From the NCBI GenBank assembly GCA_024195265.1, contig JAJLRJ010000011.1, forward strand, positions 5,523,361 through 5,587,360: a stretch of DNA of 64,000 nucleotides. Reading direction: 5' to 3'. This DNA is from Dendrophyllia cribrosa (taxonomy: Eukaryota; Cnidaria; Anthozoa; Scleractinia; Dendrophylliidae). The position numbers and the translations under genes were made by a program. Positions 1 to 21,600 of this stretch are shown here, one piece after another (positions within the stretch are counted from its first letter, which is position 1; the number at the start of each line of letters is the position of its first letter). Below the pieces are notes generated by a model. The model did no database searches, had not been told where the DNA came from, and was given only the letters and a program-made list of their open reading frames with translations.

Positions 1-261
1 TTAAAAAGCTGAGCTACGTAACTGGCCTTTTAATTAATCATTTTGTTTATCTCGTTTTTGTTTCGAGTCGATGCAAGAAATCTCACAGAGTAGAAAAAAC
101 GAATACGGTTTCAAAACATCTAATTAATCTCTCGATCTATCTGTTGACAAAAAGAATTTTAATTTTATTTCTTCGATGTGAACGAACCATTGATGGTATA
201 GTAAATGCTCAAGAACATGTATAGTAGTCAGTTCATTTTCAATTTATCATTTCATTTTTAG

Positions 262-8704
<8,443 letters not shown>

Positions 8705-8710
8705 GAAGAC

Positions 8711-8716
8711 AATAAA
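8711..8716 (+). promoter_or_regulatory. Candidate polyadenylation signal of gene 1
   Basis: AATAAA lies seven bases downstream of the TAA that ends the proposed last exon of the TSP1/F5/8C gene. Confidence 0.5.
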
Positions 8717-8744
8717 CAGTTTATCTGGGGAAATTTCTTGCTTT

Positions 8745-9206
8745 AAAAGTGCACCTAACCCCAATTTTTTTTTTGCTTAATCAACTCTATGTACGCTGAA
8801 AAGTTGAATAGTTAAATATTTCTTGTTTTTAACGTCGCGTTAGTGAGTTATAGAGATTTGAATTTACAAAATGCTAGTTAGATGACGTAAATTCGGGAAT
8901 CATTTATTATACAACTACTTGTTTTTACCTCCAAGTAATATTTTTCAGTTTACGAATCAATTGACTATCCACAGTTTATATTAAGTATTTCTTAAATTGA
9001 TTTTCCTTAAGTTGTATACTGCGTATTGTTAATTGACGTAGAAATAATGGCAAATTCCCGAATTTACGTCATCTAACTAGCATTTTGTAAATTCAAATCT
9101 CTATAACTCACTCACACGACGTTAAAAACAAGAAATATTTAACTATTTAACTTTTCAACGTACATAGAGTTGATTAAGCAAAAAAAAGGGGGTTAGGTGC
9201 ACTTTA
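8745..9206. mobile_element. Foldback MITE family E, copy 1
   Basis: Arms of about 150 bases: AAAGTGCACCTAACCCC ... ATCAACTCTATGTACGCTG ... GATGACGTAAATTCGGGAAT on the left, mirrored on the right and ending GGGGTTAGGTGCACTTT. Confidence 0.88.
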
Positions 9207-9583
9207 AGTTTTTAAAATATACAGTTATATTCTACTGTTCACACATTTTTTGCTTTAAAAATTCTGTGCTATGTTTACTACGTATATAAAAGGGGCTGTT
9301 ACCAGATTTTGGTATCATTTTGAAACGCGCGAAAGACCTATTTGTATTAAATTATATTAACAATTAGTATAAATCTACTCGCGTTCTATCACGAATGCTG
9401 TCCTCTTATTGTCTACGCCACTCACTATCTATTCTGTTGTAGAAAGTGAGTAGAGTGAGTTGCCTAATGGCGGCCGCTTCTTCGCGTTTTCGAAGTGTCT
9501 GTGAAAAGTAGCTGTTGTTAAGTTTTGAACGCCTTGTAGATTTATACTACTTATACTAAAACTGAGCTAGATTATTCACTCTT

Positions 9584-9646
9584 GATTTCTATCGCGTGAT
9601 AGTTGATTCGGGCTTCGCCCTCATCAACTATCACGCGGTAGAAATC
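9584..9646. repeat. Short perfect-type palindrome
   Basis: GATTTCTATCGCGTGATAGT TGAT, a CGGGCTTCGCCC centre that is itself a hairpin, then the mirror arm ending CACGCGGTAGAAATC. Confidence 0.8.
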
Positions 9647-10099
9647 TCCAGCTCATCATCTAATTGTTCAATACTATATTAGTGCACTGAAACCATTAAA
9701 ATGTGACTGTGTTTATTTTTAGCAGCTAATAGCCAGTATGGAAATGGATTATTACAACTTAAAAAAATTTAGCTCATTGTTTTCAAGTTCGTCCCGTGTC
9801 TTTGAAAAATCGATAAAAAATGACTGTGGTCTGTTCTCTCTTTGGGAATTCACTTCAAAGAAAATTTTGTGCATGATTAAGGAAACTTATCAGTAATTTT
9901 ATTATCGTTTTTTGACCAAAAATCAGCCAAATATTCAGGACATCGCCCCGTATGATATATCGGCTGTAGTGATATCGCGTTTTCATGATTTATAATGACC
10001 AGGAGTTTGGTCAGTAAGTTTGCTTTCTTATCATGAAATAGGGAGGAAAATCGTCAAAAGTGATGAACGCAAGAAATATGAACCAAACAGAATTGCCAG

Positions 10100-10355
10100 G
10101 AGTTTCGTAAAACTAAAACCGAAGTAATTACTCTGACCAATCACAATGTTCAGACGCAGGCAATCCATCGAACTAATCAGAACTCGTAGCAAATACATGT
10201 AGCCGGCGCCAAGCGCGGGAAAACGCGTGCGAGCAAGTCACGATTGGTTTTGGTTTTATTTCTGATTGGTCGAGTAAGTAGCGCGAGATTTTTTAGCCAA
10301 TCACAAAAGCAATGGCGAACTTACTTTCGCCGGACATTCAATTGAAAACTGCTCT
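10100..10355. mobile_element. MITE family B copy
   Basis: Starts TTTCGTAAAACTAAAACC and ends GACATTCAATTGAAAACTGC, with the AAATACATGTAGCCGGCGCC core of the family. Confidence 0.85.
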
Positions 10356-10362
10356 CATGATC

Positions 10363-10527
10363 TGGCCCCGGTTGTTCAAAAGGTGGACAGCGCTATCCAC
10401 CGGATAAATCAGTATCCAGTGGATAACACAATTGGTTTTGTTAATGCTTTTCCACTGGATAAGTGATCCACTGGATAGTGATTTATCCGGTGGATAACAC
10501 TATCCACCTTTTGAACAACCGGGGCCA
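10363..10527. mobile_element. Foldback MITE family F
   Basis: TGGCCCCGGTTGTTCAAAAG / CTTTTGAACAACCGGGGCCA termini, then GGATAAATCA / TATCCAGTGGATAA internal repeats; 165 bases, almost fully palindromic. This type is common in animal genomes. Confidence 0.92.
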
Positions 10528-11038
10528 GGAGAACTGGTAACTGATAACTGTTAAATGATTTAACAGCTATCAGTTAGGACGTTACTCATTTAACAGCTAC
10601 CAGTTAATTTTGACTGATCTCAGATCTCAGCTATCAGTGGCAAAAACGTCGGCATTCTCAACTGACATTTCGTAAACCTCATCCATGCATGTCTGAATCA
10701 TCAGTCGTATTTTTATTAAACTAAAGAAATACAGTAATTACACCCGCATGAAAGAACCTGTGATTTTCTGTTTCAGGCTTCTGATGCGTTTTTTTATATA
10801 TAGGATGCGTAGTGAGAAATCAACCTGAGAGGTTCTGAAGGTGTTCTTAAAATTGTCTAATTATCACATTAAACAGTCACATGTTAATCAAACTACTGTA
10901 TTTAATCAAACTACTGTATAATTAATAAATTATTAAATCAAATGCATTACAATATGTAACACATTCACTCTGGAAAATCCAATCCCTTCTGTGAGGGAGG
11001 AAGGGATATTTTCTGAAACTACACATTGTGTGTTTGTA

Positions 11039-11403
11039 AAGCTGCTGTTACACGTAATCTGGCAACAACAAAAAATTGTTGCAAGTTGTACGCACGCTTT
11101 TTACGTGTAACACCCCTTCATGCAACTGAATGTTTTTTTTTAAGTCGCATGAAGAGTTGAATTGTTTTCTACTTCTGCAACAAATTTTTTCAATTTGCAC
11201 AACAAAAATACGTGTAACATGGCTCCTGCAACTTGTATCGCCACACTCTTTAGTCAACAGATGCGTCATTTTTCAACTTACGCACTTTTTTTCGCGAGAC
11301 AAGTTGCATGACAATTGTAACGTGTAACATTATACGTACAACTTGCAACAAATTTTTTTGCGAGACTAGTTGCAGGAAAAATTGTTACGTATAACAGCAG
11401 CTT
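11039..11403. mobile_element. Inverted-repeat element, family H
   Basis: GCTGCTGTTACACGTAA ... AATTGTTGCAAGTTGTACG at the left mirrors CGTACAACTTGCAACAA ... TTACGTATAACAGCAGC at the right. No coding region. Confidence 0.82.
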
Positions 11404-11957
11404 AATGGTCCAGCACACATACTTGAATCTGCCCCAGTGTTGGGCGGGCACGAAGCCCTCGGAACACATCACAGGATTGGCTGAGAAAACAATAGAACAA
11501 ACAACAGAAAAATGGACCCTAGCCCTGAAACAATAGAGCTTCGTGATACCCACGGTCAGTAAAATTAGAGGTTCTAAAGAGCTTTGTGGCACCTGCCAGT
11601 GTTGTCTAAGCTTTAGTAATTTTTCGTATAAGAACCTGGGGTGCCTCATTTGTCAGGCTGAATTGGTTCTTATATATTAGATGCTTTATTGGCCAAATTT
11701 AGCGTGGAGGTTCTAATCCGCTGTTTCTTTAATGCGGGTGTTTATTGTATTTACATTTGCTGATGTCGGGAGTGTGACAGGAACGCCAGTTGAACGGGCT
11801 ACAATCGATAGTCGATTCAATGTTGAATTTTTGCTAAATAGTAGTTAAAATCAGGATGCGACGGAACATTGACATATCCAAACATGATTTAATTAATTAG
11901 TTTGATGTGACATTATTCTAATTTTCTACCGCATTTTTTTAGTTGAGCCATATTAAG

Positions 11958-12346
11958 TTAACCCGTTGCACATCCAGAGTCAATTATGGAGACATGTAGT
12001 GTAGTTCTAACTTTTGAGTCTGTGGACAAAATCCTATGGTGTGACCATTCAAATGAAACCTCTTCAGCAGTACTTTTGCATGGTACCATTTGTTCTAACT
12101 TTTGAGTCTGTTGACAAAAACCTATGGTGTGACCATTCACATGGAACCTCTTCAGCAGTACTTTTGCATGGTACCATTTGTTCTAACTTTTGAGTCTGTT
12201 GACAAAATCCTATGGTGTGACCATTCAAAGGAAAGCTCTTCGGCAGTACTTTTCCATGGTACCATTTGTTTTTTCAATATTTTATAGAATGAAATTTTAG
12301 TTTCCTTGACTTTTGATTTTAGCACTCTTGGGAGTGAAAGGGTTAA
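11958..12346. mobile_element. Family G TIR element with internal 88-bp tandem repeats (3-4 units)
   Basis: TTAACCCGTTGCACATCC at the left, ACTCTTGGGAGTGAAAGGGTTAA at the right. Inside are 88-bp units reading GTTCTAACTTTTGAGTCTGT ... CTATGGTGTGACCATTCA ... TTTTGCATGGTACCATTT. Confidence 0.85.
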
Positions 12347-12678
12347 TTTGACCGGGCGCGCAGGCATCACTGTTGCTATTTATCAGGGTGTTGCTATTTA
12401 CTTAGCGTGACCTAAGTAAAACTTGCGTGATGTCACCGAATAAAATAAAATTAATAAATTAATTTGCATTCTATTTTAATCCCATGGCCAGCTCATGCTG
12501 TTTCTATGCGGCAACGACGAGTTTTTGTGGCCAAGGGATAAGTTTTTAACGAAACAAAATTGCAGCATAAAAAGGGGATACAGGGCCATGAGCAAAGGGC
12601 TTCCTTGTGCTAACCCGTGCAGGCTTTTAATTTGCATAATAATTTTCAACTGAGCCGCATCAAGGACTGAAGGAGAAA

Positions 12679-12695
12679 ATGGCGGACTACAAAAG
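12679..12695 (+). CDS. stra6l: STRA6-like exon 1 (start)
   Basis: ATG GCG GAC TAC AAA AG, then the donor GTAGAT. The phase-2 end fits the phase-2 entry of the exon at 14047. The ATG context is GAGAAAATGG. Chosen because no earlier exon with fitting phase was seen. Confidence 0.65.
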
Positions 12696-15600
12696 GTAGA
12701 TTAAACTGCTTCCATGTTTTTAAATAATCTAAATGTTTTACGATTTTGAATTAGAGCAGAAGTTTTGTTTAGAGTTCATGGAAGTAAAATGAAGCTATAG
12801 ACAAGTTAGGGATGAATTTGTTTCGCGTTTTAATGGTTTCTTAATCAGTGTGAAAATTCGTATACTTTGCATATTGAAAACAAACATCGTCTGCTCTGAT
12901 CTGTTCGTATATTTAAATTTAGTTGAATTTATACAATGTTGCTAGACTTCGCGACAAAACGAAACGTAATTTAGAGGGGAACCATTAACCCTGTCGTTGT
13001 TAGACTTAAACACCCAATTTTTGCATTTTAAGTGTTGTATTAAAACCTTGCGGTGTATGGATGAAACCCTTAAGTGTGACGAGACAAGTAAGAGCTAGTC
13101 CTACGATGTTTTCTTCTTTTTAAACGTTTTCTAAAATCGAATTTGGGATCGAGAGCGACAGCTTTAAGATTTACTACGGTACCTTGTAGACCCTCGATAT
13201 CTGGTATGAAATGGAGTGGGATCTATTTTCCTCCAGATACAGAAGCTAATAATTTCGAATTCGCGCCATGAAAAACAACAAACTTTTGTTTGTCTTGTTA
13301 GAATGTTCAAGAAAACCACACTGCACTCGAACTGAAAAGTGCTTTAAAAATTATAACGTTTTTGTTTGGGATGAATTTATATTGTGTTTATAAGACAATT
13401 AAATAGGCAATACAGTATTCACTGTTATTAAATTTTCGGAGGGCCGCCTTTGCTTCTAACCTTCCCATTTATCTTGTATTTCTCTGAGGCAAATAATTAA
13501 ATACCTGTCTTAAATATTTATGTCTAATTAACTTTTCAGTCGCGTCTAATCTACAAAATAATGTAAGTCGCTTGGAACTCTCGGAATACACCTTTTGTCT
13601 CAGATAGCTTATTGCATAGATACGAAGTCTATAAGTTTTATATACCCCTGATATTCCCTGAGTGGATCAAACCAACGTACCTAAACAAATCGTTTTATGC
13701 AAAATCGCTTAATCAATAATTTCATTTATTTGCATTTGAAAACAAAATGATTGATATGTTCTGTGAATTAATCTGAAATGGTACAACCCATTACAAATGA
13801 TAAACTGATAAGGCTGATTTCGTTAAATTCTTAATTAATAATCGTGATTATTTGAAAACTGATTTTTATCTTGTTAACTTCGTCAATGAACGGATTAGTT
13901 TGAGGCCGAGATACAAAAGGTCACAGCAAGTAAGGTGGCATGTTTTAGAACCTCATCATCGTTTAATAAGGCGATGGCAGGACCCTGACAATGAGTGCGT
14001 AATCGTCTGCCATTTTGAAATAAATTGTATTGTGTTTACTTTTCAGTTTGAACTGTCAGGCAGATGATTTCAGACGCTACTTTGACCTGATCAGCGAAGG
14101 TCCAGCTGTGAGTATAGGCCTAGCTACAAATATCACGTAAAATCGCCTAAATATCTTTCCGGAAATTCCCGATAATTTCCCTAAATATCTCGCTTCCCCC
14201 CCTAATTATCTTGAAAAAATTCTAAATATCCCAAATATTTTCTTAACATTTTTCTATAAATATCACAATAACGAAATTATAAAATCAAAAACATCATCAA
14301 CATTGTATTGGCAAGACGGGAATGCGTCACAGTCTATACAAAGTGACTACCATTTTGTTCAGGGTGTAATTACTAAGACTCATAGGATATAATATTCGTG
14401 AGGAAAACGGCTAAACTGCCTGAACAGGACCACTGCTGACACTTAATTGAGCCTCAAAGTAGATACATCTCAAGTTTCAAAGAAAAAACATGCGTAAACT
14501 CATAAAAGTAATAAAACCATAGCAAAATCCCAAATTTAATCTTTTTTTTTCTAAATATCTCGGAATTTTCTAAATATCCCAGGAGCTTCTAAATATAATC
14601 TAAAAAAATATCCGGATATTTGTAGCTAGGCGTATGTGAGTACCAAATAAAGCGTAGGATATCATAACGATGATGATGATGATAAGGATGATAAGGATGA
14701 TAATGATGATAATGATGATGATGACGACGACGATGACGACAATGACGACGATGACGACGAAGAAATAAATTTCATATCTCCGCGCACCCATCGATTATGT
14801 TATTTATATTATACAAAGATTTGAGACGATTCATTGTCATCATCATCATCATCATCCTTATCATCGTCCTCAGCATCATCATCGTTATCGTCACTGTTAT
14901 CTTCGCCGTCATCGTCGTCGTCGTCTTCGTCGTTATGGGCGTCGTCATCGTCGTCATCGTCGTCAAAGTGACCTTAGTGTCATCGTCGTCATCGTGGTCG
15001 TCGTCATCGTCGTCTTCGTCGTCATCGTCGTTATTATCGTCGTCATCGTCGTCATCGTCTTCTTCGTCGTCATCGTCTTCTTCGTCGTCATCGTCGTCAT
15101 TGTCGTCATCGTCGTCGTCATCATCATCATTATCATCCTTATCATCCTTATCATCATCATCATCCTTATCATCATCATCATCATCATCATCATCTGTGTA
15201 TTGGTTAGAGAGTAACTACTCTTCCGACTTCCTAACAAAGATTTCAATCTCTTTTTGCTTTCTTTTCAGGCATTGATTATCTTGATTATGATGTTTTTGA
15301 GAAAAAGGAAGCGTAGACGATGCAACTGTTGTCACGGCCGCCCGGGAATACCTACGTACGTATTCATGCACATGATAGGAATTCGTGATGTCATTCCACA
15401 TTCGTGACGTCATGCTTTACAAACTATACCTTTAAATAAACACTTTTTAATCACTAGATACTATCCACGTTTCAGCTAAAATACCCATCGAATTACCAGT
15501 TACTAGTTCTCCGAGTTCCAAAAGGCCAAAAAGCCCGGTTTGAATGGGGTAAGCCCTGGTCGAACGGAGACAAGAGTCAAACGGAAGTTCGACCCAAGCG

Positions 15601-18600
15601 AATTCGCTGACCATCATCGAGGTGTCACAATTGCACCAGCACAAGCCCGGGGTCTTTCGAAGGAGAATAGGTCCACAGATACCTTTCTCCCGACACCCCC
15701 AATAAGAAACTTGAAAATAGGTACGATATTTCGAGGTTTCCCAATTGGCGCTAGTCCCGACGATTTTCTTCGTAGAAACAGTTGACTCAGATGTTTTTTC
15801 TTTGTCCCGCGCTCGTGACATGATGAGCGCTACATTTTTCTCATTTCATTACCAAGCTCAAAGTGCCAGTTCGTTCAAATTTTTAAAATACGTTTTTTTG
15901 CACTTTTTTTTCTAACCACTGAGCCACGAGTCTTTCGTAGCTCAGTAGTTAGAGCACCCGACCAGTGTGACCAGTGTGACCAGTGTGACCAGTGTGACAA
16001 GTGTGACCAGTGTGACCAGTGTGACCAGTGTGACAAGTGTGACCAGTGTGACCAGTGTGACAAGTGTGACCAGTGTGACCAGTGTGACCAGTGTGACCAA
16101 TGTGACCAGTGTGACCAGTGTCATCAGTGTGACCAGTGTGACCAGTGTGACCAGTGTGACCAGTGTGACCAGTGTGACCAGTGTGACCAGTGTGACAAGT
16201 GTGACCAGTGTGACCAGTGTGACCAATGTCACCAGTGTCATCAGTGTGACCAGTGTGACAAGTGTGACCAGTGTGACCAGTGTGACCAGTGTCACCAGCG
16301 TGACCAGTGTCATAGGTTCGATTCCTGTCGGGGTCTTAGATTTTTTGCTTGGTCCCATACTCGTGACACTATGAACATTACATCTTGCTCAGTTGACTCT
16401 GTGTGACAAAGCCTTCGTTTATGTTTGTTTCAGACCCGTTGACTTCTTGGGAATTGAAGAGAACAGAATATCTTACGCGATGGCCTATGGCGCGACTTCT
16501 GCAGGGATATTTGGTTTATTTTTTGGTTCCGTCAGTAACAATCGTAGTTTGCAAATCATCCCACAGTATGGACCTGCCTGGGCGCAAGGTAAGTCCAATC
16601 TATACTTGTGCCATGTTTGGAGTTTTGTAACCATTTCAATCGAAGCTATTGACCTAGCAGTGCTATTTGTGATAATGTACAGGCTGGCTCTAATTTCTAA
16701 GACTGTGGATGAAAGTCAAAATGTGACCAAGTATTCAAATCAAAGCTTGGCTCAGTAGTCTTCCAGTGAAGCTACGTATTGTGCCATGAATACCGCCCGG
16801 TTCTCCAAATTTTGACCCTATTTCGGACAAAACTACGCCATTTTCCATACCCGTTTTCAGACCTGGCTACGTCTATACGTTTTCGCGTGGTTCCCTTAAC
16901 GAAAAATCTATACCCAATTTCAGTGACCAAATTGATCAAAATCTACACCCATTTTTAGACCAAAACGGCTGAAAAACCATACCTTTTGGGCGGCAAATAC
17001 CTATATAGCATATATAGAGGAATAATCCTCCCTCACCCTCCCACTCGGGGCCTTCACCGAGATGGAAGCTATTGAGCTGTACTATCCTGTGGTACTGTTT
17101 GTTATGCTGTACAAGGTGGTTGTAACTTTTGAGTCTGTGGATGAAATCCTAGAGTGTGACCAATCAAATGAAAGCTACTGAGCAGTACTATCCTGTGGTT
17201 CTATTTATTATGCTGTACAAGGTGGTTCTAACTTTTGAGTCTGTGGATGAAATCCTAAAGTGTGACCATTCAAATGAAAGCTACTGAGCAGTGCTTTCCT
17301 GGGGTGCTGTTTATTATGCTGTACAAAGTGGTTCTAACTTTTGAGTCTGTGGATGAAATCCGAAAGTGCGACCAATCAAAGGAAAGCTACTGAGCAGTAC
17401 TTTCCTGTGGTGCTGTTTATTATGCTGTACAAGGTGGTTCGAACTTTTGAGTCTGTGGATGAAATCCGAAAGTGCGACCATTCAATTTAAAGCTACTGAG
17501 CAGTACTTTCCTGGGGTGCTGTTTATTATGCTGTACAAGGTGTTTCTAACCTTTGAGTCTGTGGATGAAGTGTGACCATTCAAACGAAAGCTACTGAGCA
17601 ATACCGTCCTGTGGTACTGTTTAAAATGCTGTATAAGGTGGTTCTAACTAGTTGAAGCTACCGAACATTACTTCCTAATGGTGCTATTTGTTGTACAACG
17701 TGCTTTTAACTTTTGCTTCTGCTATTGAGCAGTACTTTCTAGTGGTGCTATTTCTTACACTAACGTCTGAGGCTGACGTCAATTCAGATCAGCAAAGTGC
17801 CTTCATTATTACGTTGAATGTTTTAGGGTTGTTTTTTCAATATTTCAAGAAACTCGGCAAAATTTGACAGATAACGTCTATAGTTTGCAAATATGAGAAG
17901 ATGTAAAGCCTGAGGCCCGGTTTAAACGTCGCATTTCACATGTTCCGACTCTAATACCTATTTGGGTCGACTCAAATAACTAAATTCGACATTTTTTTTT
18001 ACGTCGGATTTAATAGAGTGGCATTGAATTCATGAGCGAGTTTTTATAAAGTTAGGAAAAAATGTCGAATTTTGGATAAAACACAATTTAAAAATTCGAT
18101 TCGGCTCTTTTATATGAAGTTCGACGTATAAAACAACTGTCGAACTTCTGTCGAATATTCGATTGGCTCAGTCGAAGATGCGGAAGAAGTTGCATAGTCG
18201 AATTTATTTAAGTTAAACGTCGAACTTCACATGCATTTAGTTCCTGAATTAGATTCGGCACATGTAAAATGCAACGTTTAAAACCGGGCATAAATATAGT
18301 GAGAAAAGTTTTATCATTAATTTTTATTAAATGGTTGTTTTTTTTTTATTCCTCCTAGTTTTCAGAGGTCTACAATCTGTCCTCTTGATGGGCGTGATAA
18401 ATCTTCCATTTTTTCTTTGTCTACATGTGGATCACAAGATAATTGGAGCCTTGTGCGGATTTGCCTACACACTTTTTAGGTATGATATTTTGGTATAATC
18501 ACTCATGTACAGAGCGGCATGAGTTTAGGTTTTTCCTTCGTTTCTCTTTTTCTTTTTTTGTGTCACGATTGTGCACTTCCGATCCATAGCTTTGCCAGTA

Positions 18601-21600
18601 CACTTCTGGTTGCTTGACTTCAGGCCTTTACTCTCACTTCCGGTTCTTAACAATAACATCAGCAAAACAGAGGTATTGAAGTGTCACGATACCGTCTACT
18701 TCAACCCTCGTTACATTGCTCACGTTCAAGTTAGGTATATATAACACAGAGAAGAATCACTGGCTTCCTTGTGGTACAGCCTTTATTTGCAAAACATTTA
18801 ACAGTAACGACGTGGTTTGCAGGAACGATGACTGAATGAAAGGAGTAACTCTAATCCACGTCGGACATCTTCTTGTCTTGTTTAACTTTCTTACGCATGC
18901 GCAGGAGTATAGGCTACTTGGAGTCTCTTGTTTGAACTCCATTGGACAGCAGAGATTGTACAATTCCTTAGGCCGTGCACCAGCAGCACGTTCAATTCTC
19001 TTTAATTTGGGGGGTGGGGTGAGGGGTGGGGCGAGGGGTGGGGGGAGGGGTGGGGGGAGGGGGTAGTAATACTCTCAGTCGCTTCATGCTACAGAAACTG
19101 AACCGGGTTAAGGTCGCCAGTTGCGAGCCATTAGGCTTGTGTGGATACTTACCTACCTGGTTTGTCTACCTAACTGGTTTGCCTCCTGGTAGTTGGGATT
19201 TTTAAAATGTTATGTTTAATTTGAATGCTCGGTCTCACTAGCACTTGTGCTATTAACACTGCCGAGGGTAAATAAAGGATATTTATTTTTATTTAATTTG
19301 CTTAGAACCGTTATTTTGTCGATGACCTCAGCGATATGTCCCAAAGCATCCAGTCCCACAGTAAGTGACACCGTTCTTAACACATGTAATTCAAATAATG
19401 GTGTAGGCTTTCTTGATACACCTAATTGAAGAAACGTTGACCATTGCCGAAAAGCATTAACCATCAACGATGAGACCGAATGGGATTCTGGGAAGGCAGC
19501 ATTGGCAAGCTCAGTAATATATCAAGATGGTTTCTTTGCTTGAGACATTTTAGAGCATGATTAATGCATCCTGTGTTAATATAATGTGTATTCTGTCACA
19601 GACGAATAGGATTTTTTCCAACTTCCCAGTAAACCTTTGGGTCGCATCGTTCATGGTTTATGCTTTTCACCCAACAACGTTTCTTCAATTTGGTGTATCT
19701 CATCTACAACCCTGGTCGAAATATTTAGGGGATACTCCATCGTTGTGTAACCAGTTTCAAAGCGACTTCAAGGGGCACTTCCCCGGCTGAAATATCGTGT
19801 TTTCATGATTATGGCCAGGAGCTTGCTTTAAGCTTACGTTATTATCTTGAAATTAGAAGACACTATCGCCGAAGGGGTGAAAGCAAAGGAATATTAACTA
19901 AACGGACAAAATAATGACTATAAAAAATTCAAAATTTCACAAGAATGGCAAGTTTGATTTCTTGACCGCTTGTCAATAAATCAAATTTTATGAACTGTAA
20001 TCCACTTCAATCCTTGCAATCCTGCACTTTTTCTCCAAATCACTGCTTTTGTTCTGATCTATTTTTCCATTTAAGTTGTATATTTGGTGGCATTTGGCGA
20101 TAAAACGTGGAAATAAGCCAAGCAAAATTTTGTTATTTTGGTAGGACTGTCTTTTTAAGAATCGATTCCGTACTGCGCAATCTCGGGGTTTGTTTTCATT
20201 TTTTGTTTTGAATTTGTTGATATGTTACACTTCGGTAATAGCATACATAGAGTAAATGGGAGTAAACCGTCAGTCCGCCATTACGGCCGTTGTGTTTACG
20301 AATGCTTGATGAGCTGAAACACCGGTTTGGGAAAACTTTGGGGTTCTTTTACTTATTGTTATTGTTTGGCAAGGATACCTGTAAGTTTGTCCGGCACCCC
20401 GTAATTTTCATTTTCGCTAGTAAACGTTCCTTGTTTGTGAGTCTCATAAACATTGTCGAGCTGAGATTGCGCAGTACGGACTGTAATTCATCTTTATAAA
20501 GTGAAGTAAAAATTAAACATCTCACATCTCCATTTCCCGCACCCCCGAAACAAGGTTGAAGCCTTTGTGAACTGTAGTAAGTGTTGGAAGTGTTTTTTGT
20601 TCCTGGTTCTCAATATTGTTACAGGGGGAGGCGATTAGGGATGGACCATTATTTTTTTGACGGGGAGAGGGGGGGGGGGGAAATTTTAAAATAAATTGTT
20701 TGCAGAGGCTATAAACACTGAAATAAAGAAAAAAGTTGTTTGCTGAAAGTATGGCAGTTGGACGGAGACAAAAAAAGTTGTTTGCAGCAGGTGCCGCATA
20801 TAAAAAAATGTTTGCATGTGAAAATTTTCCAATCTCCTCCCCCCCCCCACCTCGTCAAAAAAAATAATGGTCCGTCCCTTACGATTTACTTCAGATTTGA
20901 ACCGACATATGCCAAGTGTCCCAAATGTATTAACCACGGTTTCAGGTCTGGCAACTAAATTGAGACTACGTCAGGCGCGAAGACTTAGTAAGTAGCTAGG
21001 GGACAGGATCCTAAATTGTGACCCAAAATTGAAATGAAAGATATTAAGGAGTGTTTGTCCTGTGGCAGTGCGTGTTATACTGAGTGTACAAGGTGGTTCT
21101 AACTATTGAGACTGTGGTTGAGATCCTATTTGACCATTCATATGAAGCTTTCCTTTGGTGATGTTCATTTAATTATCGTGGGAGGTGGTTCTATTATTCG
21201 AGTCTGTGGCTGGAATCCAAAGGTACGACCACCATTCAATTTTCGCCACTGAGCTTAATTGAAGTGCCTATCACCCCTAGAAAGTTATTTTCAGAATCAA
21301 CTCTATGTACATTGACTAGTTGAATGGTAAAATATTTCTTGTTTTAAACGTCGCGTTTGTGAGTTATAGAGATTTGAATTTACAAAATGCTAATTAGATG
21401 ACGTAAATCGGGAATTTGCCATTATTTCTACGCCAATTAACAATGCGCAGTTTACAGCTTGAGGATAATTAATTTGATAAATACTAAAAATAAACTGTGG
21501 ATAGTCAATTGATTCGTAAAAAATATTACTTGGAGGTGAAAACAAGTAGTCGTATAATAAATGATTCCCGGGTTGACGTAGCTTTTTGTAAATTCAAATC

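Larger units (their letters stand above)
8705..12678. other. Intergenic region between gene 1 and the STRA6-like gene
   Basis: No exon recognised. It holds a large foldback (8745-9206), a short palindrome (9584-9646), MITE B (10100), MITE F (10363), an inverted-repeat element (11039-11403) and a family G element (11958-12346). 9210-9580 and 9650-10090 show nothing recognisable beyond AT-rich sequence. About 330 bases remain upstream of the STRA6-like ATG; no TATA box stands out. Confidence 0.6.

Noticed and set aside
11278..11649. 123-codon minus-strand open frame
   Set aside because: It overlaps the inverted-repeat element at 11039-11403 and has no recognisable family or splice support.
14797..15276. 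Poly-Ser, Ile/Val-rich and Met/Thr-rich open frames
   Set aside because: Translations of the GAT/TCA trinucleotide arrays; no splice or family support.
15447..15821. Open frames on both strands just after STRA6-like exon 3
   Set aside because: No similarity recognised; the plus-strand frame would need an exon with a phase that does not fit exons 3 and 4, which already agree.
15942..16374. Open frames of (LVT)n and (TSV)n, one starting near TGIEPMT
   Set aside because: These are the 9-bp minisatellite inside a SINE; GIEP-type peptides are the usual translation of a reversed tRNA B box.
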